A stretch of DNA of 64,000 bases from Alloalcanivorax xiamenensis (GTDB lineage: Bacteria > Pseudomonadota > Gammaproteobacteria > Pseudomonadales > Alcanivoracaceae). The stretch covers positions 4,674 through 68,673 of the forward strand of contig NZ_AQPF01000018.1 in the NCBI RefSeq assembly GCF_009846745.1. The letters run 5' to 3'. The translations under genes were made by a program, and so were the position numbers. Positions within the stretch are counted from its first letter, which is position 1; every line of letters begins with the position of its first letter. Of this stretch, positions 45,101 to 53,463 are shown piece by piece. The notes below the pieces were generated by a model that saw only the letters and a list, made by a program, of their open reading frames with translations, was not told where the DNA came from and did not search any database.

Positions 45101-45859
45101 TCAGCGGGCGAGGAAGGCGGCCATGCCGCTGTCCGCTTCGTCGCTGTCGATCTGTTCCAGAAAGTGCTGACGCTCGTCATCCAGGGCGGCGCGAACCCGG
45201 TGTGGATCCGGACGCGTCAATGCCAGGGTGTGACGGACGCTGGAGGGTTGCGCCCGGCACAGCCGCCGTGCCAGCGCGAGCGCCTGATCCTGCTCCTCGC
45301 CCTCGTTCACCAGGTGCTGCACCAAACCGATGCGGTGCGCTTCCTCGGCACTCACTCGCCGGTTGAGCAACTGGATGTCGAGGGCGCGGGCGCGGCCGAT
45401 GCGCTCCGGCATCAGAGCGGTCCAGCCGCCGTCCGGGCTGTAGCCCACCACCGTGTACCAGGGGGCGAAGCTGGCGCGCGGTCCGGCCACGGCGATGTCG
45501 CAGCCCAGTACCAGTCCGAGGGAGCCGCCGGTCACGGTGCCGTGTACCGCCACCACGGTGGGGCAGGGCAAGGTCAGCAGGGCCAGGATGACGTCATTGA
45601 GGCGGCCTACCACTCGATGGGCGTAGTCGCGGCGTTGGGATCGCGGTGTTTGATAGAAGCCGGCCACGTCGCCACCGGTGGAAAAGGAGCGGCCGTTGGC
45701 GTCCAGTAGCAGAGCCCTGGGGGCTTCGCCATGGGCGCGGGCCAGAGCATCGGCAAGGGCATCCAGTAATTCCGGCACTAGGGCGTTATGCCGCTCCGGG
45801 CGGTTGAGGGTGAGCCGCGCCAGGCCTTCCTGGTTCTGATAAAGCACCAACTCGTTCAT
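45101..45859 (-). CDS. Enoyl-CoA hydratase/isomerase family protein
   Basis: 252-residue crotonase-fold protein. N-terminal LTLNRPERHNALVPELL, CoA-binding FSTGGDVAGFYQTP and oxyanion segment HGTVTGGSLGLVLGCDIAVAG. The exact reaction is not predictable. It overlaps the tetR stop by 4 bases, so it is co-transcribed with and probably controlled by that regulator. Confidence 0.88.
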   Translation of the reverse strand: MNELVLYQNQEGLARLTLNRPERHNALVPELLDALADALARAHGEAPRALLLDANGRSFSTGGDVAGFYQTPRSQRRDYAHRVVGRLNDVILALLTLPCPTVVAVHGTVTGGSLGLVLGCDIAVAGPRASFAPWYTVVGYSPDGGWTALMPERIGRARALDIQLLNRRVSAEEAHRIGLVQHLVNEGEEQDQALALARRLCRAQPSSVRHTLALTRPDPHRVRAALDDERQHFLEQIDSDEADSGMAAFLAR

Positions 45860-46482
45860 GCCTTCTCCTTGCCGTCCAGGGCCAGCCCATTGCGGAACAG
45901 ATCGGATATGGTAGCGACGACCTCGTCGAAGGAGCGGTCCTGGTCCCACAGGGCGAAACGCAGGCCGAGGAAATTGGACATGCCCATCAGGGCCCAGACC
46001 CGGATCTCATCGTTGCCGGGCCGCACTTCGCCTTTGCGGGTGGCGTCGGCCAGCATGCGCATGTAGCCCTTGCCGAACGCCTCGTAGTATTCGCGGAAGA
46101 TCGCTTCGTCGACGAATTGCGCTTCCTGCAGCACCCGATACAGCGACGGGTTGGCGCTGACGTATTCAAGAAAAGCCCGCAGCCCCAGCTCCTCCGCCTG
46201 CAACCGGTCGCGGGCGCCGATCACGCTGGCGGCCAGATGGGCCCGCACCTTGTGTCCCATGTCGCGCACCAGTTCGCGCAGGATTTCCTCCTTGCCGGAG
46301 AAGTAGCAATACAACGTGCCCTGGGCAACGCCGGCGGCACGGGTTATATCGCTGATGCCGGCGCGGTGATAGCCAAGAGTGCCAAAGGTGTCCTCGGCGG
46401 CTTTCAGAATCCGGGCACGGGTGCGGGCACCGCGGGCGGTTTTCGGGGCGCTGGGGGCGATGTCCTTGGCGGCGGAACTCAT
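45856..46482 (-). CDS. TetR family transcriptional regulator
   Basis: 208 residues. N-terminal helix-turn-helix RARILKAAEDTFGTLGYHRAGISDITRAA (in parts: YHRAGISDITRAAGVAQGTLYCYF), followed by a helical ligand domain. ATG 46482 has AGGA 7 bases upstream; a TTG at 46488 is less likely. It is divergent from the Liv-type ABC operon, and its probable promoter overlaps an operator-like site. Likely a repressor responding to an acyl-CoA or the imported substrate. Confidence 0.9.
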   Translation of the reverse strand: MSSAAKDIAPSAPKTARGARTRARILKAAEDTFGTLGYHRAGISDITRAAGVAQGTLYCYFSGKEEILRELVRDMGHKVRAHLAASVIGARDRLQAEELGLRAFLEYVSANPSLYRVLQEAQFVDEAIFREYYEAFGKGYMRMLADATRKGEVRPGNDEIRVWALMGMSNFLGLRFALWDQDRSFDEVVATISDLFRNGLALDGKEKA

Positions 46483-46505
46483 GGGCAAATCCTGTTTTGT
46501 TATTT

Positions 46506-46557
46506 GAAAACTGAATCAGTAGTCATAAAAATTACGACCGGAACGTCACTGTGTCAA
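46506..46557 (-). promoter_or_regulatory. tetR promoter and operator-like site 1
   Basis: Minus-strand TTGACA (46552-46557), 17-base spacer, TAATTT (46529-46534). Directly downstream, across the expected start, is CTGAATCAGTAGTCATA (46511-46527), containing the palindrome CTGAATCAG. Its near-copy lies in the divergent promoter at 46699. Confidence 0.7.
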
Positions 46558-46688
46558 GTTGAACCGTGCCTCGGAGGATTTCTGGATAATTGCCGTTAAT
46601 GGCTGTTTTATAGGGTTTTTTGGGAGTTTTAAGGGAGGGGGAAATAGCCAGGTAGACGAAATAATCAATTTTGTCTCCATCTTGGTGC

Positions 46689-46717
46689 TTGAAGAAACCT
46701 GATTCAGTTGTCATATT
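46689..46717 (+). promoter_or_regulatory. ABC operon promoter and operator-like site 2
   Basis: TTGAAG (46689-46694), 17-base spacer, CATATT (46712-46717). The spacer holds CTGATTCAGTTGTCATA (46699-46715), which matches site 1 in 15 of 17 positions in the same orientation. Binding here would block RNA polymerase. It lies about 155 bases before the first gene. Confidence 0.65.
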
Positions 46718-46870
46718 GTCAGCCAATGCATTTCGCCCTGTTTTGGCAAGGCGAGCTGCCACGCCGTCCGGCCGCGCCGGGACGGTTCTCGACCCAATGA
46801 CAACAACCGAACAACAAGCCCACTCATCGCGCTGCCGTGCAGACGATGAAGATAGAAAGGGAGAGATAAC

Positions 46871-48097
46871 ATGAAGCAGCGTCTGCTCGCCGTAACGGCG
46901 TTCACCCTGGGTAGCCTGTCGTTTTCCGCTATCGCCCAAGCCAGCGACAGTGTCCGCATCGCCCACGTCACCGGATTCTCCGGCCCGCTTTCCGCCTACG
47001 CCAAGCAGTTGAGCGACGGCATGAGCATGGGCTTCGAATACGCCACCGATGGCACCATGGAAGTAGCTGGCCGCAAGATCGAGATCATCAATAAGGACAC
47101 GCAGTCGGATCCGGCCCGGGCCCGCTCCCTGGTGGAAGAAGCCTATGCCGAGGACGATGCCAGCATCGTGGTGGGGCCGGTGGCCTCCGGCGTGGCCCTG
47201 GCCACTTTGCCGATCGCGGAGGAATACGAGCGCATCATCATGCCGGAAGGCGTGGCCGATGCCATCACCGGTGAACAATGGAACCGCTATGTCTTCCGGG
47301 TGGGTCGTAATTCCTCCCAGGACGCCGTCTCCAATGCGGTGGCACTGGGTCAGCCCGGTGTTTGCGTGGCCACCATCGCCCAGGACTACGCCTTTGGCCG
47401 GGATGGCGTGGCCGCCTATAAAGAGGCCATGACCGCCACCGGCGGCAAGGTGGTTCATGAGGAATATCTGCCCACCGATGCCACCGACTTCACCGCCGCG
47501 GCTCAGCGTCTGTTCGGCGCGTTGAAGGATCGTGACGGTTGTGACAAGGGCAAGTACATCTTTGCTATCTGGGCCGGCAGCGCCAATCCGCTCAGCCGGA
47601 TTCAGGATCTGCACCCGGAGCGTCACGGCATCAAGATCGCCACTGGCGGCAATATCCTGCCCGCGTTGGCCAGCTACTCCGCCTTCCCCGGCATGGAAGG
47701 GGCTGGCTTCTATTACTTCGAATCGCCGAAGAACGAGATCAATGACTGGTTCGTGAAGGAACACTTCAAGCGTTTCAACGCGGCACCGGATTTCTTCACC
47801 GCCCAGGGCTTTTCCCAGGCCATGGCGATCACCGCCGCGCTGCGCAAGACCGAAGGGTCCACCGACAGCGAGGACCTGATCGAGGCGATGGAAGGGCTCA
47901 GCTTCGACACACCCAAGGGCGAGATGACCTTCCGCGCGGAAGACCATCAGGCGATGCAGGTCATGTATCACTTCCGCATCGAGTCGCAGGAGCGCGACGA
48001 CTGGTTCGCGGATCGTACGGTCACCGCCGGCGTGCCGGTACTGGTGCGGGAAATTCCCATGGACGAAATGAAGATTCCGCTGCGCAATCAGCGCTGA
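46871..48097 (+). CDS. ABC transporter substrate-binding protein, Liv/branched-chain type
   Basis: 408-residue periplasmic binding protein of type I fold. Signal peptide ends at IAQA-SD. Family features: SGPLSAYAKQLSDGMSMGFEYAT, DTQSDPARARSLVEEAY, VGPVASGVALATLPIAEEY, AQDYAFGRDG. Such proteins bind amino acids, amides, urea or aromatic and short acids; the ligand is not readable. First gene of a five-component importer plus dehydrogenase operon. Confidence 0.9.
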   Translation: MKQRLLAVTAFTLGSLSFSAIAQASDSVRIAHVTGFSGPLSAYAKQLSDGMSMGFEYATDGTMEVAGRKIEIINKDTQSDPARARSLVEEAYAEDDASIVVGPVASGVALATLPIAEEYERIIMPEGVADAITGEQWNRYVFRVGRNSSQDAVSNAVALGQPGVCVATIAQDYAFGRDGVAAYKEAMTATGGKVVHEEYLPTDATDFTAAAQRLFGALKDRDGCDKGKYIFAIWAGSANPLSRIQDLHPERHGIKIATGGNILPALASYSAFPGMEGAGFYYFESPKNEINDWFVKEHFKRFNAAPDFFTAQGFSQAMAITAALRKTEGSTDSEDLIEAMEGLSFDTPKGEMTFRAEDHQAMQVMYHFRIESQERDDWFADRTVTAGVPVLVREIPMDEMKIPLRNQR

Positions 48098-48105
48098 TCA
48101 CCGCG

Positions 48106-48131
48106 GGGTGGCGTGCTTTCGCGCGCCGCCC
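48106..48131 (+). other. Stem-loop between binding-protein and ATPase genes
   Basis: GGGTGGCGTGC and GCGCGCCGCCC pair (with two G-U pairs) around a TTTC loop right after the binding-protein stop. There is no T-run. Such hairpins often protect the upstream mRNA, so the binding protein may be made in excess over the membrane parts. Confidence 0.5.
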
Positions 48132-48187
48132 GGGTCGTTCGCGGAGCTTTGGCTCCACGGTTTGAGTTTGCGTACGGGGAAGTTGTC

Positions 48188-48967
48188 ATGGCGTCACCAA
48201 CCGCCGTTCTCGAAACCCGCGACCTGACCATCCAGTTTGGTGGTCATGTGGCGGTGAATCGGGTGTCCTGCGCCTTTCAGGCGGGCACTCTGACCGCCAT
48301 CGTTGGTCCCAACGGGGCGGGCAAAACCACGTGGTTCAATCTCATTTCAGGGCAACTGCGGGCCAGCGCCGGCAGTGTTCATCTGTTCAATGAGAACATC
48401 ACCGATCTGGGCGTGGCCGCCCGGGCGGACAAAGGGCTGGGGCGGGCGTTCCAGCTCACCAATCTGTTTCCCGACCTTAGCGCTCTGGAAAACGTGCGCC
48501 TGGCGGTGGCGTCGCGTCACCGTATCGGCCATGTGTTCTGGCAGATGGTGTCGAAGCGCCGGGACATCACCGACCATGCCGCCGAATACCTGCGTCAGGT
48601 CAACATGCTGCACCGCGCCGATGACGTGGTGGCAAACCTGTCCCACGGTGACCAGCGCAAGCTGGAGGTGGCTCTGATGCTGGCGCTGGAACCCACCGTG
48701 TTCATGTTCGATGAGCCCACCGCCGGTATGAGCGTTGACGAAGTGCCGGTGATCCTGGATCTGATCGCCCAGATCAAACAGCGCGAAGACAAAGTGGTGT
48801 TGCTGGTGGAACACAAAATGGATGTGGTGCGCTCCCTGGCGGATCGCATCGTGGTATTGCACAACGGCGAACTGGTGGCCGATGGCGAGCCCGCCGAGGT
48901 GATCGCCTCGCCGATCGTGCAGGAAGCCTATCTGGGCGTGGCGGCGGAAACGGAGGAGGGCGCATGA
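48188..48967 (+). CDS. ABC transporter ATP-binding protein (LivG-like)
   Basis: 259 residues. Walker A GPNGAGKT, Q-loop region GRAFQLTNLFPDL, signature LSHGDQRKLEVALML (the SHGD variant typical of LivG), Walker B VFMFDEPTAGMS. ATG 48188 follows a GGGGAAG site; the longer frame lacks similarity. Overlaps the next ATPase gene by 4 bases. Confidence 0.92.
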   Translation: MASPTAVLETRDLTIQFGGHVAVNRVSCAFQAGTLTAIVGPNGAGKTTWFNLISGQLRASAGSVHLFNENITDLGVAARADKGLGRAFQLTNLFPDLSALENVRLAVASRHRIGHVFWQMVSKRRDITDHAAEYLRQVNMLHRADDVVANLSHGDQRKLEVALMLALEPTVFMFDEPTAGMSVDEVPVILDLIAQIKQREDKVVLLVEHKMDVVRSLADRIVVLHNGELVADGEPAEVIASPIVQEAYLGVAAETEEGA

Positions 48968-49689
48968 GCGAGCCGACTCTGTCTCTGCGGGATGTCCACG
49001 CGGACATCGACCAATACCACATTCTGCATGGCGTTGATCTGGACGTGCCGGCGGGGGAACTGACCGTGCTGTTGGGGCGTAATGGCGCCGGCAAGAGCAC
49101 CACGCTACGCACCATCATGGGCCTGACCACCCTGACCAAAGGGCAGGTGCGGTTCCAGGGGCGCGACATTGGCGGTACGGCGACGCCGGCCATCGCCCGT
49201 GGCGGCATTGCTTTCGTACCGGAAAACATGGGCATCTTCGGTCAGCTCACGGTGCGGGAAAACATGGTTCTGGCGGCGGTCAGCGGTGTCATGGACGAGC
49301 AGCGCCTGGACTGGATTTTCGAAGTGTTCCCGCCGTTGAAAAAATTCTGGAACCGCGCCGCCGGTAATCTTTCCGGCGGACAAAAACAGATGCTGGCGAT
49401 TGCCCGGGCGGTAATCGAACCGCGTGAGTTGTTGCTGGTGGACGAGCCCACCAAGGGGCTGGCGCCGGCCATCATCAATGATCTCGCCGATGCCTTCGAG
49501 CAACTCAAACAACAACAGGTGTCGATCCTGCTGGTGGAACAGAACTTCAACTTTTCCCGGCGTCTTGGCCAGTCCGTGGCGGTGATGAGCGACGGACACA
49601 TCGTACACCGGGGCACCATGGCGGAACTCGCCGAGGACGAGGATCTGCAGCACGAGTTGCTGGGTCTGGGCCTCGGCGCGCACCAATAA
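48964..49689 (+). CDS. ABC transporter ATP-binding protein (LivF-like)
   Basis: 241 residues. Walker A GRNGAGKST, ABC signature LSGGQKQMLAIARAV, Walker B LLLVDEPTKGLAP, and EQNFNFSRRLGQSVAVMSDGHI typical of LivF. Forms the ATPase heterodimer with the upstream product. Confidence 0.92.
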   Translation: MSEPTLSLRDVHADIDQYHILHGVDLDVPAGELTVLLGRNGAGKSTTLRTIMGLTTLTKGQVRFQGRDIGGTATPAIARGGIAFVPENMGIFGQLTVRENMVLAAVSGVMDEQRLDWIFEVFPPLKKFWNRAAGNLSGGQKQMLAIARAVIEPRELLLVDEPTKGLAPAIINDLADAFEQLKQQQVSILLVEQNFNFSRRLGQSVAVMSDGHIVHRGTMAELAEDEDLQHELLGLGLGAHQ

Positions 49690-49701
49690 GGAGAACAGAG
49701 C

Positions 49702-50763
49702 ATGTCCGCTCCTCAAGATACTTTTGACGCCGACACCAGCAACAGGTCGTGGTGGGAGAGACTGCGCGCGTTCCAGCAGGACAAGCCGCACCTGTTCCTG
49801 CTGTTGATCATGGTGATGGTCCCGCTGTTCCTGATGAACCCTTCCACCTGGGCCGTGCTCACTCTGAGTGGTCTGGCGATGGGGGCGATGCTGTTTTTGA
49901 TGGCATCCGGCATGACCTTGACCTTCGGCCTGATGAACGTACTGAATCTGGCCCACGGTTCCTTTATTTCCCTTGGCGCCTTCGCCGGCGCCACCGTGCT
50001 CACCATGTGGCTGAACGATTACACCAGCGGTTCACTGTGGGTCAATCTGGTGGCGGTGGTTCCGGCGCTGCTGTTCGCGCTGGTGGTGGCGGGGTTGCTC
50101 GGTGTGTTGTTCGAGCGGCTGGTGATCCGTCCGGTTTACGGTGATCACCTCAAGCAGATTCTGGTCACCGTGGGCGGCTCCATCATCGTCATGGAGCTGC
50201 TGCAGGTGATCTGGGGCTCCAACGAAATTCCGGTGCCGCGGCCGGAGGCGCTGCGCGGCGCGCTGCTGATCAGCGATGCGATTCCCGTTATTGGCGGCAT
50301 CGCCCTGGAAAAATACCGTCTGCTGGCGGTGGTGCTGGGGTTGGCGGTGTACGCGCTGATGTTGTGGGTGATCGACCGTACCCGCCTGGGCATTCTGATC
50401 CGCGCCGGGGTGGAAAACCGCGAGATGGTGGAGGTGCACGGCTACCGCATCCGTTTGCTGTTCCTGGCGGTGTTCGTGGCCGGCTCCGCCCTGGCCGGCA
50501 TCGGTGGCGCCATGTGGGCCATGTACCGGGAAATCATCACCGCGCACATGGGTGAGGAACTGATGATTTCAGTGATCGTGGTGATCATTCTTGGGGGGCT
50601 CGGTTCGGTGCGGGGCTGTTTTTATGGCGCCATGCTGGTGGGCCTGATCAATCTCTACGTGGGCTTTCTGGAGCCGCGCCTGGCGGCGGTGGCCACCGTT
50701 GGTCTTATGGTGGCGGTGTTGATGTGGCGGCCCCAGGGCCTGATTCCGGTCATCAAGGTGTGA
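49702..50763 (+). CDS. Branched-chain-type ABC transporter permease (LivH-like)
   Basis: 353 residues with about eight helices. GLMNVLNLAHGSFISLGAF and IVVIILGGLGSVRGCFYGAMLVG are LivH hallmarks. A soluble N-terminal extension of about 30 residues precedes the first helix. Confidence 0.92.
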   Translation: MSAPQDTFDADTSNRSWWERLRAFQQDKPHLFLLLIMVMVPLFLMNPSTWAVLTLSGLAMGAMLFLMASGMTLTFGLMNVLNLAHGSFISLGAFAGATVLTMWLNDYTSGSLWVNLVAVVPALLFALVVAGLLGVLFERLVIRPVYGDHLKQILVTVGGSIIVMELLQVIWGSNEIPVPRPEALRGALLISDAIPVIGGIALEKYRLLAVVLGLAVYALMLWVIDRTRLGILIRAGVENREMVEVHGYRIRLLFLAVFVAGSALAGIGGAMWAMYREIITAHMGEELMISVIVVIILGGLGSVRGCFYGAMLVGLINLYVGFLEPRLAAVATVGLMVAVLMWRPQGLIPVIKV

Positions 50764-50773
50764 GGAGAGAAAC

Positions 50774-52012
50774 ATGCTGAAGACCTTGCTTTCCGGAGAT
50801 TATCCGCGCAGCCGTCCACTTGCCGTGGTGCTGGTTTTGATGTTCCTGTGTCTGGCACTGGGGCCGTTCCTGTTCCCTGGTACCCGGGCGTTTTCCACGC
50901 TGGGCATGATTTGTGTGTTTGTGATCGTGGTGGCCTCCTACGATTTGATGCTGGGGTATACCCACATCGTGTCCTTCGCTCATACCATGTTTTTCGGCAT
51001 CGGCGCCTATGGCGTGGCAATGACCATGGAGGCCATGGGCAAAGGCTTTGCTCCGATCTTTATCGGTCTGGGCGCGTCCCTGCTGGTCAGCTTGTTGTTG
51101 GCGTTGTTACTGGGGCTGTTGTCGTTGCGGGTGAAGGCGATCTTCTTCGCGCTGGTGACACTGGCGGTGGCGTTCGCGTTTCTCAGTCTGGTGACCCAGC
51201 TGTATCACCTCACCGGTGGTGAGGATGGGTTGCGTGTACGGGTACCGCGTGAACTGGGCCCGGCGTTCAAACCTTTTGATGGCGAACTGCGCGGTTTCAG
51301 TATCACCACTTTCCTGGGCGGATTGTTTACCGATCCGGGTAATCTGGGTGAGGTGTGGCGGGAATCCGTGTTCAAGGCGCGTATCACGGGCCGGGATCTG
51401 ATGTATTACATCACTTTCTTCGTCACCGTCGGCGTGTTCCTGTTTCTGCTGCGTTTGGTGAATTCGCCATTCGGGCGGGTACTGCAAGCGATTCGGGAGA
51501 ATGAATTCCGTGCCCAGGCGCTCGGTTACCGGACCGTGTTCTACCGTACCGCGGTGGTGATCATCTCCGCTCTGCTGGCGACGTTGGCCGGCGTGCTGTT
51601 CGCGCTGATCAACCGTTATGTGAATCCGGAGAACACGCTTAATTTCGAGCTGATGGTGTTCATTCTGCTGATGTGCGTGATCGGTGGCATGGGCACGCTT
51701 TATGGCTCGGTGGTGGGCGCGGTATTGTTCCTGTTGGCGCAGAATTATCTGCAGGATGTGCTCAAGTGGCTCGGTAGCGGTCTGGAACCGGGCACGCTGC
51801 TGGCGGAGCTGGTGGGGCCGGAGCGCTGGTTGCTGTGGTTCGGCCTGCTGTTCGTGCTCAGTGTGTATTTCTTCCCCGCTGGCATCGTCGGTCAGTTGCG
51901 GTTGTGGGCACGGCGGTCCTCATCCCGGAAACAGGGAAACGGCGACGACGCCACGTCGGCCGGCGAGCAGGAAAGCGGTAACAAGGGCGAGGACGGCCCG
52001 GTGGTGTCATGA
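50774..52012 (+). CDS. Branched-chain-type ABC transporter permease (LivM-like)
   Basis: 412 residues with about ten helices. Features: LGYTHIVSFAHTMFFGIGAYG, LSLRVKAIFFALVTLA, AIRENEFRAQALGY and GGMGTLYGSVVGAV. The C-terminal 40 residues are a charged, low-complexity tail. The stop overlaps a possible upstream start of the next gene. Confidence 0.92.
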   Translation: MLKTLLSGDYPRSRPLAVVLVLMFLCLALGPFLFPGTRAFSTLGMICVFVIVVASYDLMLGYTHIVSFAHTMFFGIGAYGVAMTMEAMGKGFAPIFIGLGASLLVSLLLALLLGLLSLRVKAIFFALVTLAVAFAFLSLVTQLYHLTGGEDGLRVRVPRELGPAFKPFDGELRGFSITTFLGGLFTDPGNLGEVWRESVFKARITGRDLMYYITFFVTVGVFLFLLRLVNSPFGRVLQAIRENEFRAQALGYRTVFYRTAVVIISALLATLAGVLFALINRYVNPENTLNFELMVFILLMCVIGGMGTLYGSVVGAVLFLLAQNYLQDVLKWLGSGLEPGTLLAELVGPERWLLWFGLLFVLSVYFFPAGIVGQLRLWARRSSSRKQGNGDDATSAGEQESGNKGEDGPVVS

Positions 52013-52044
52013 ACCGGGATGCAGTAGCACAGGAGAGTAGTGGA

Positions 52045-52839
52045 ATGGGAGAGCAAGCGGGACGTCTGCACGGCAAAGTGGCGCTGATCACCGGTGCCGC
52101 TCGTGGTATTGGTCGGGGTATCGCCGAGCGCTATGCCCGGGAGGGCGCCCGGGTGGCGGTGGCCGACCTGGATGGTGACAGCGCCGGGGAAACCGCGGCG
52201 GCGATTCGGGCCGCCGGCGGCGAGGCCATGGCGGTGACCATGGACGTCACCGACGAAGCGGCGGTCAGCGAAGGCGTCCGCGCCGTGGTGGCCGCCTGGG
52301 GCGGTCTGGACGTGGCGTTCGCCAACGCCGGTATCCAGCACATCGACCCGCTGGATCAATTGTCCTTCGCCAATTGGCGCAAGGTCATGGCGGTGCATCT
52401 GGATGGCGCGTTTCTGCTCACCCGGGAGGCGCTGCGAGCCATGTACGCCAGCGGTGGCGGTACCATGTTGTACATGGGATCGGTGCATTCCCTGGAGGCC
52501 TCACCGCTGAAAGCACCTTATGTCGCCGCCAAGCACGCCTTGCTGGGCCTGTGCCGCTCGGTGGCGAAGGAGGGCGCTGCCCACGGTGTGCGCAGCAACA
52601 TCATCTGTCCCGGCTTCGTCCGCACCCCGCTGGTGGGCAAGCAAATCCCGGAACAGGCCAAGGAACTCGGCATCTCCGAGGAGGAAGTGATCCGCGACGT
52701 CATGCTCAAGAACACCGTGGACGGCGAATTCACCACCGTCGACGACGTCGCCGAACTGGCCCTGCACCTGGCATCCTTTCCCTCCGCCGCGCTTACCGGG
52801 CAATCAGTGGTGGTCAGCCATGGGTGGCATATGGGATGA
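52045..52839 (+). CDS. SDR oxidoreductase, 3-hydroxybutyrate dehydrogenase-like
   Basis: 264 residues. NAD-binding TGAARGIGRGIA, NAG motif in FANAGIQHIDPLD, catalytic Ser/Tyr/Lys in MGSVHSLEASPLKAPYVAAKHALLG-type sequence (GSVHSLEASP; YVAAKHA), and NIICPGFVRTPLVGKQIPEQ. The GIQH, SVHS and PLVxKQI segments are those of D-3-hydroxybutyrate dehydrogenases. ATG 52045 has AGGAGAG 7 bases upstream; ATG 52009 would overlap livM by 4 bases but lacks a ribosome site. Its place at the end of the importer operon suggests the substrate is a hydroxy acid. Confidence 0.8.
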   Translation: MGEQAGRLHGKVALITGAARGIGRGIAERYAREGARVAVADLDGDSAGETAAAIRAAGGEAMAVTMDVTDEAAVSEGVRAVVAAWGGLDVAFANAGIQHIDPLDQLSFANWRKVMAVHLDGAFLLTREALRAMYASGGGTMLYMGSVHSLEASPLKAPYVAAKHALLGLCRSVAKEGAAHGVRSNIICPGFVRTPLVGKQIPEQAKELGISEEEVIRDVMLKNTVDGEFTTVDDVAELALHLASFPSAALTGQSVVVSHGWHMG

Positions 52840-52842
52840 GAG

Positions 52843-53060
52843 AAGCAGGGAATAGTGAATAGGGAACAGTGAATAGCTGCGCGGGATGCGCCGGTTGGAA
52901 GCTAAAAACAAAGAGGCCGCGCCCAGATGATGGATGCGGCCTCTTTACTTTCATATTCCTGGAAATAGGGCTCACGTTTAAACGCGGGCTATACGCTTTC
53001 GGTGCCTGCCCGCTTTTCTCGCGAGCTATTCATTGTTCCCTATTCACTATTCACTGCTTT
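52843..53060. repeat. 218-bp heptad-arm element
   Basis: Left arm 52843-52878: GGGAATA, GTGAATA, GGGAACA, GTGAATA. Right arm 53024-53060 in reverse: GTGAATA, GTGAATA, GGGAACA, ATGAATA. Begins three bases after the dehydrogenase stop. Contains a hairpin terminator (52910-52946) instead of a REPIN. Confidence 0.8.
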
Positions 53061-53147
53061 GACGGGAGCCCGGTTCCATCCATGGAACCTGGAGATCGAT
53101 CAGGCCTTCAAGGGGTCACGGAAGGGTATCTGAAGGGGGCTCGCCGA
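52905..53147 (-). ncRNA. Candidate SOS-controlled non-coding RNA
   Basis: A transcript from the LexA-box promoter at 53154-53183 would start near 53147 and end at the terminator 52910-52946, about 240 bases. It has no plausible coding frame: the heptad arm puts stops in all frames, leaving at most a 10-codon frame at the only ATG. It contains a perfect GGTTCCAT-GG-ATGGAACC hairpin (about 53071-53088). Purely predicted. Confidence 0.45.
52910..52946 (-). terminator. Strong hairpin terminator inside heptad element
   Basis: An 11-bp perfect stem AAAGAGGCCGC / GCGGCCTCTTT with a 15-base loop. On the minus strand it is followed by TTTGTTTTT; on the plus strand by CTTTACTTT. It can stop the predicted minus-strand RNA and perhaps also the ABC/SDR operon. 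Confidence 0.8.
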
Positions 53148-53191
53148 ACCGCAAAGATACTGTACAAAAGAACAGTGTGTCAAGGTTCGGC
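53143..53191 (-). promoter_or_regulatory. LexA-box promoter within symmetric palindrome
   Basis: Minus-strand TTGACA (53178-53183), 18-base spacer, TATCTT (53154-53159). The spacer contains CTGT-N8-ACAG (53160-53175), the gammaproteobacterial LexA consensus. Flanking GCCGAACC (53143-53150) and GGTTCGGC (53184-53191) are centred on the same point as the LexA box, to within half a base. Confidence 0.65.
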
Positions 53192-53199
53192 GGTGGCGA

Positions 53200-53460
53200 T
53201 CAGTCGTCCTCGCCTTCCGGCAGGGTGATGTTCAGTTCCAGAACCTCACAGCCGGACTCCCGGTCCACTTGCACATTGACCGCCTCCGGGTCCACCGGGA
53301 CGTATTTGCGTACCACCGCCAGCAGTTCTTCCTGCAACTGTGGCAGATAGTCGGGGCCGCCGCGTCCGCTGCGTTCGCGGGCGACGATGATTTGCAGCCG
53401 CTCCTTGGCGGTGGAGGCGGTATTCTGCTTCTTAGGCAGCAAGTAACTGAAGATGCCCAT
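53200..53460 (-). CDS. minE: Cell division topological specificity factor MinE
   Basis: 86 residues. N-terminal MGIFSYLLP is the membrane-targeting and MinD-contacting start; TASTAKERLQIIVARERS is the anti-MinCD helix, and DYLPQLQEELLAVVRKYVPVDPEAVNV the topological domain. Last gene of minCDE, three bases after minD. Drives MinD oscillation. Confidence 0.96.
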   Translation of the reverse strand: MGIFSYLLPKKQNTASTAKERLQIIVARERSGRGGPDYLPQLQEELLAVVRKYVPVDPEAVNVQVDRESGCEVLELNITLPEGEDD

Positions 53461-53463
53461 GAT

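Noticed and set aside
53040..53100. Small toxin encoded by the LexA-controlled transcript
   Set aside because: The only ATG frame is 10 codons, hydrophilic and without a ribosome site.
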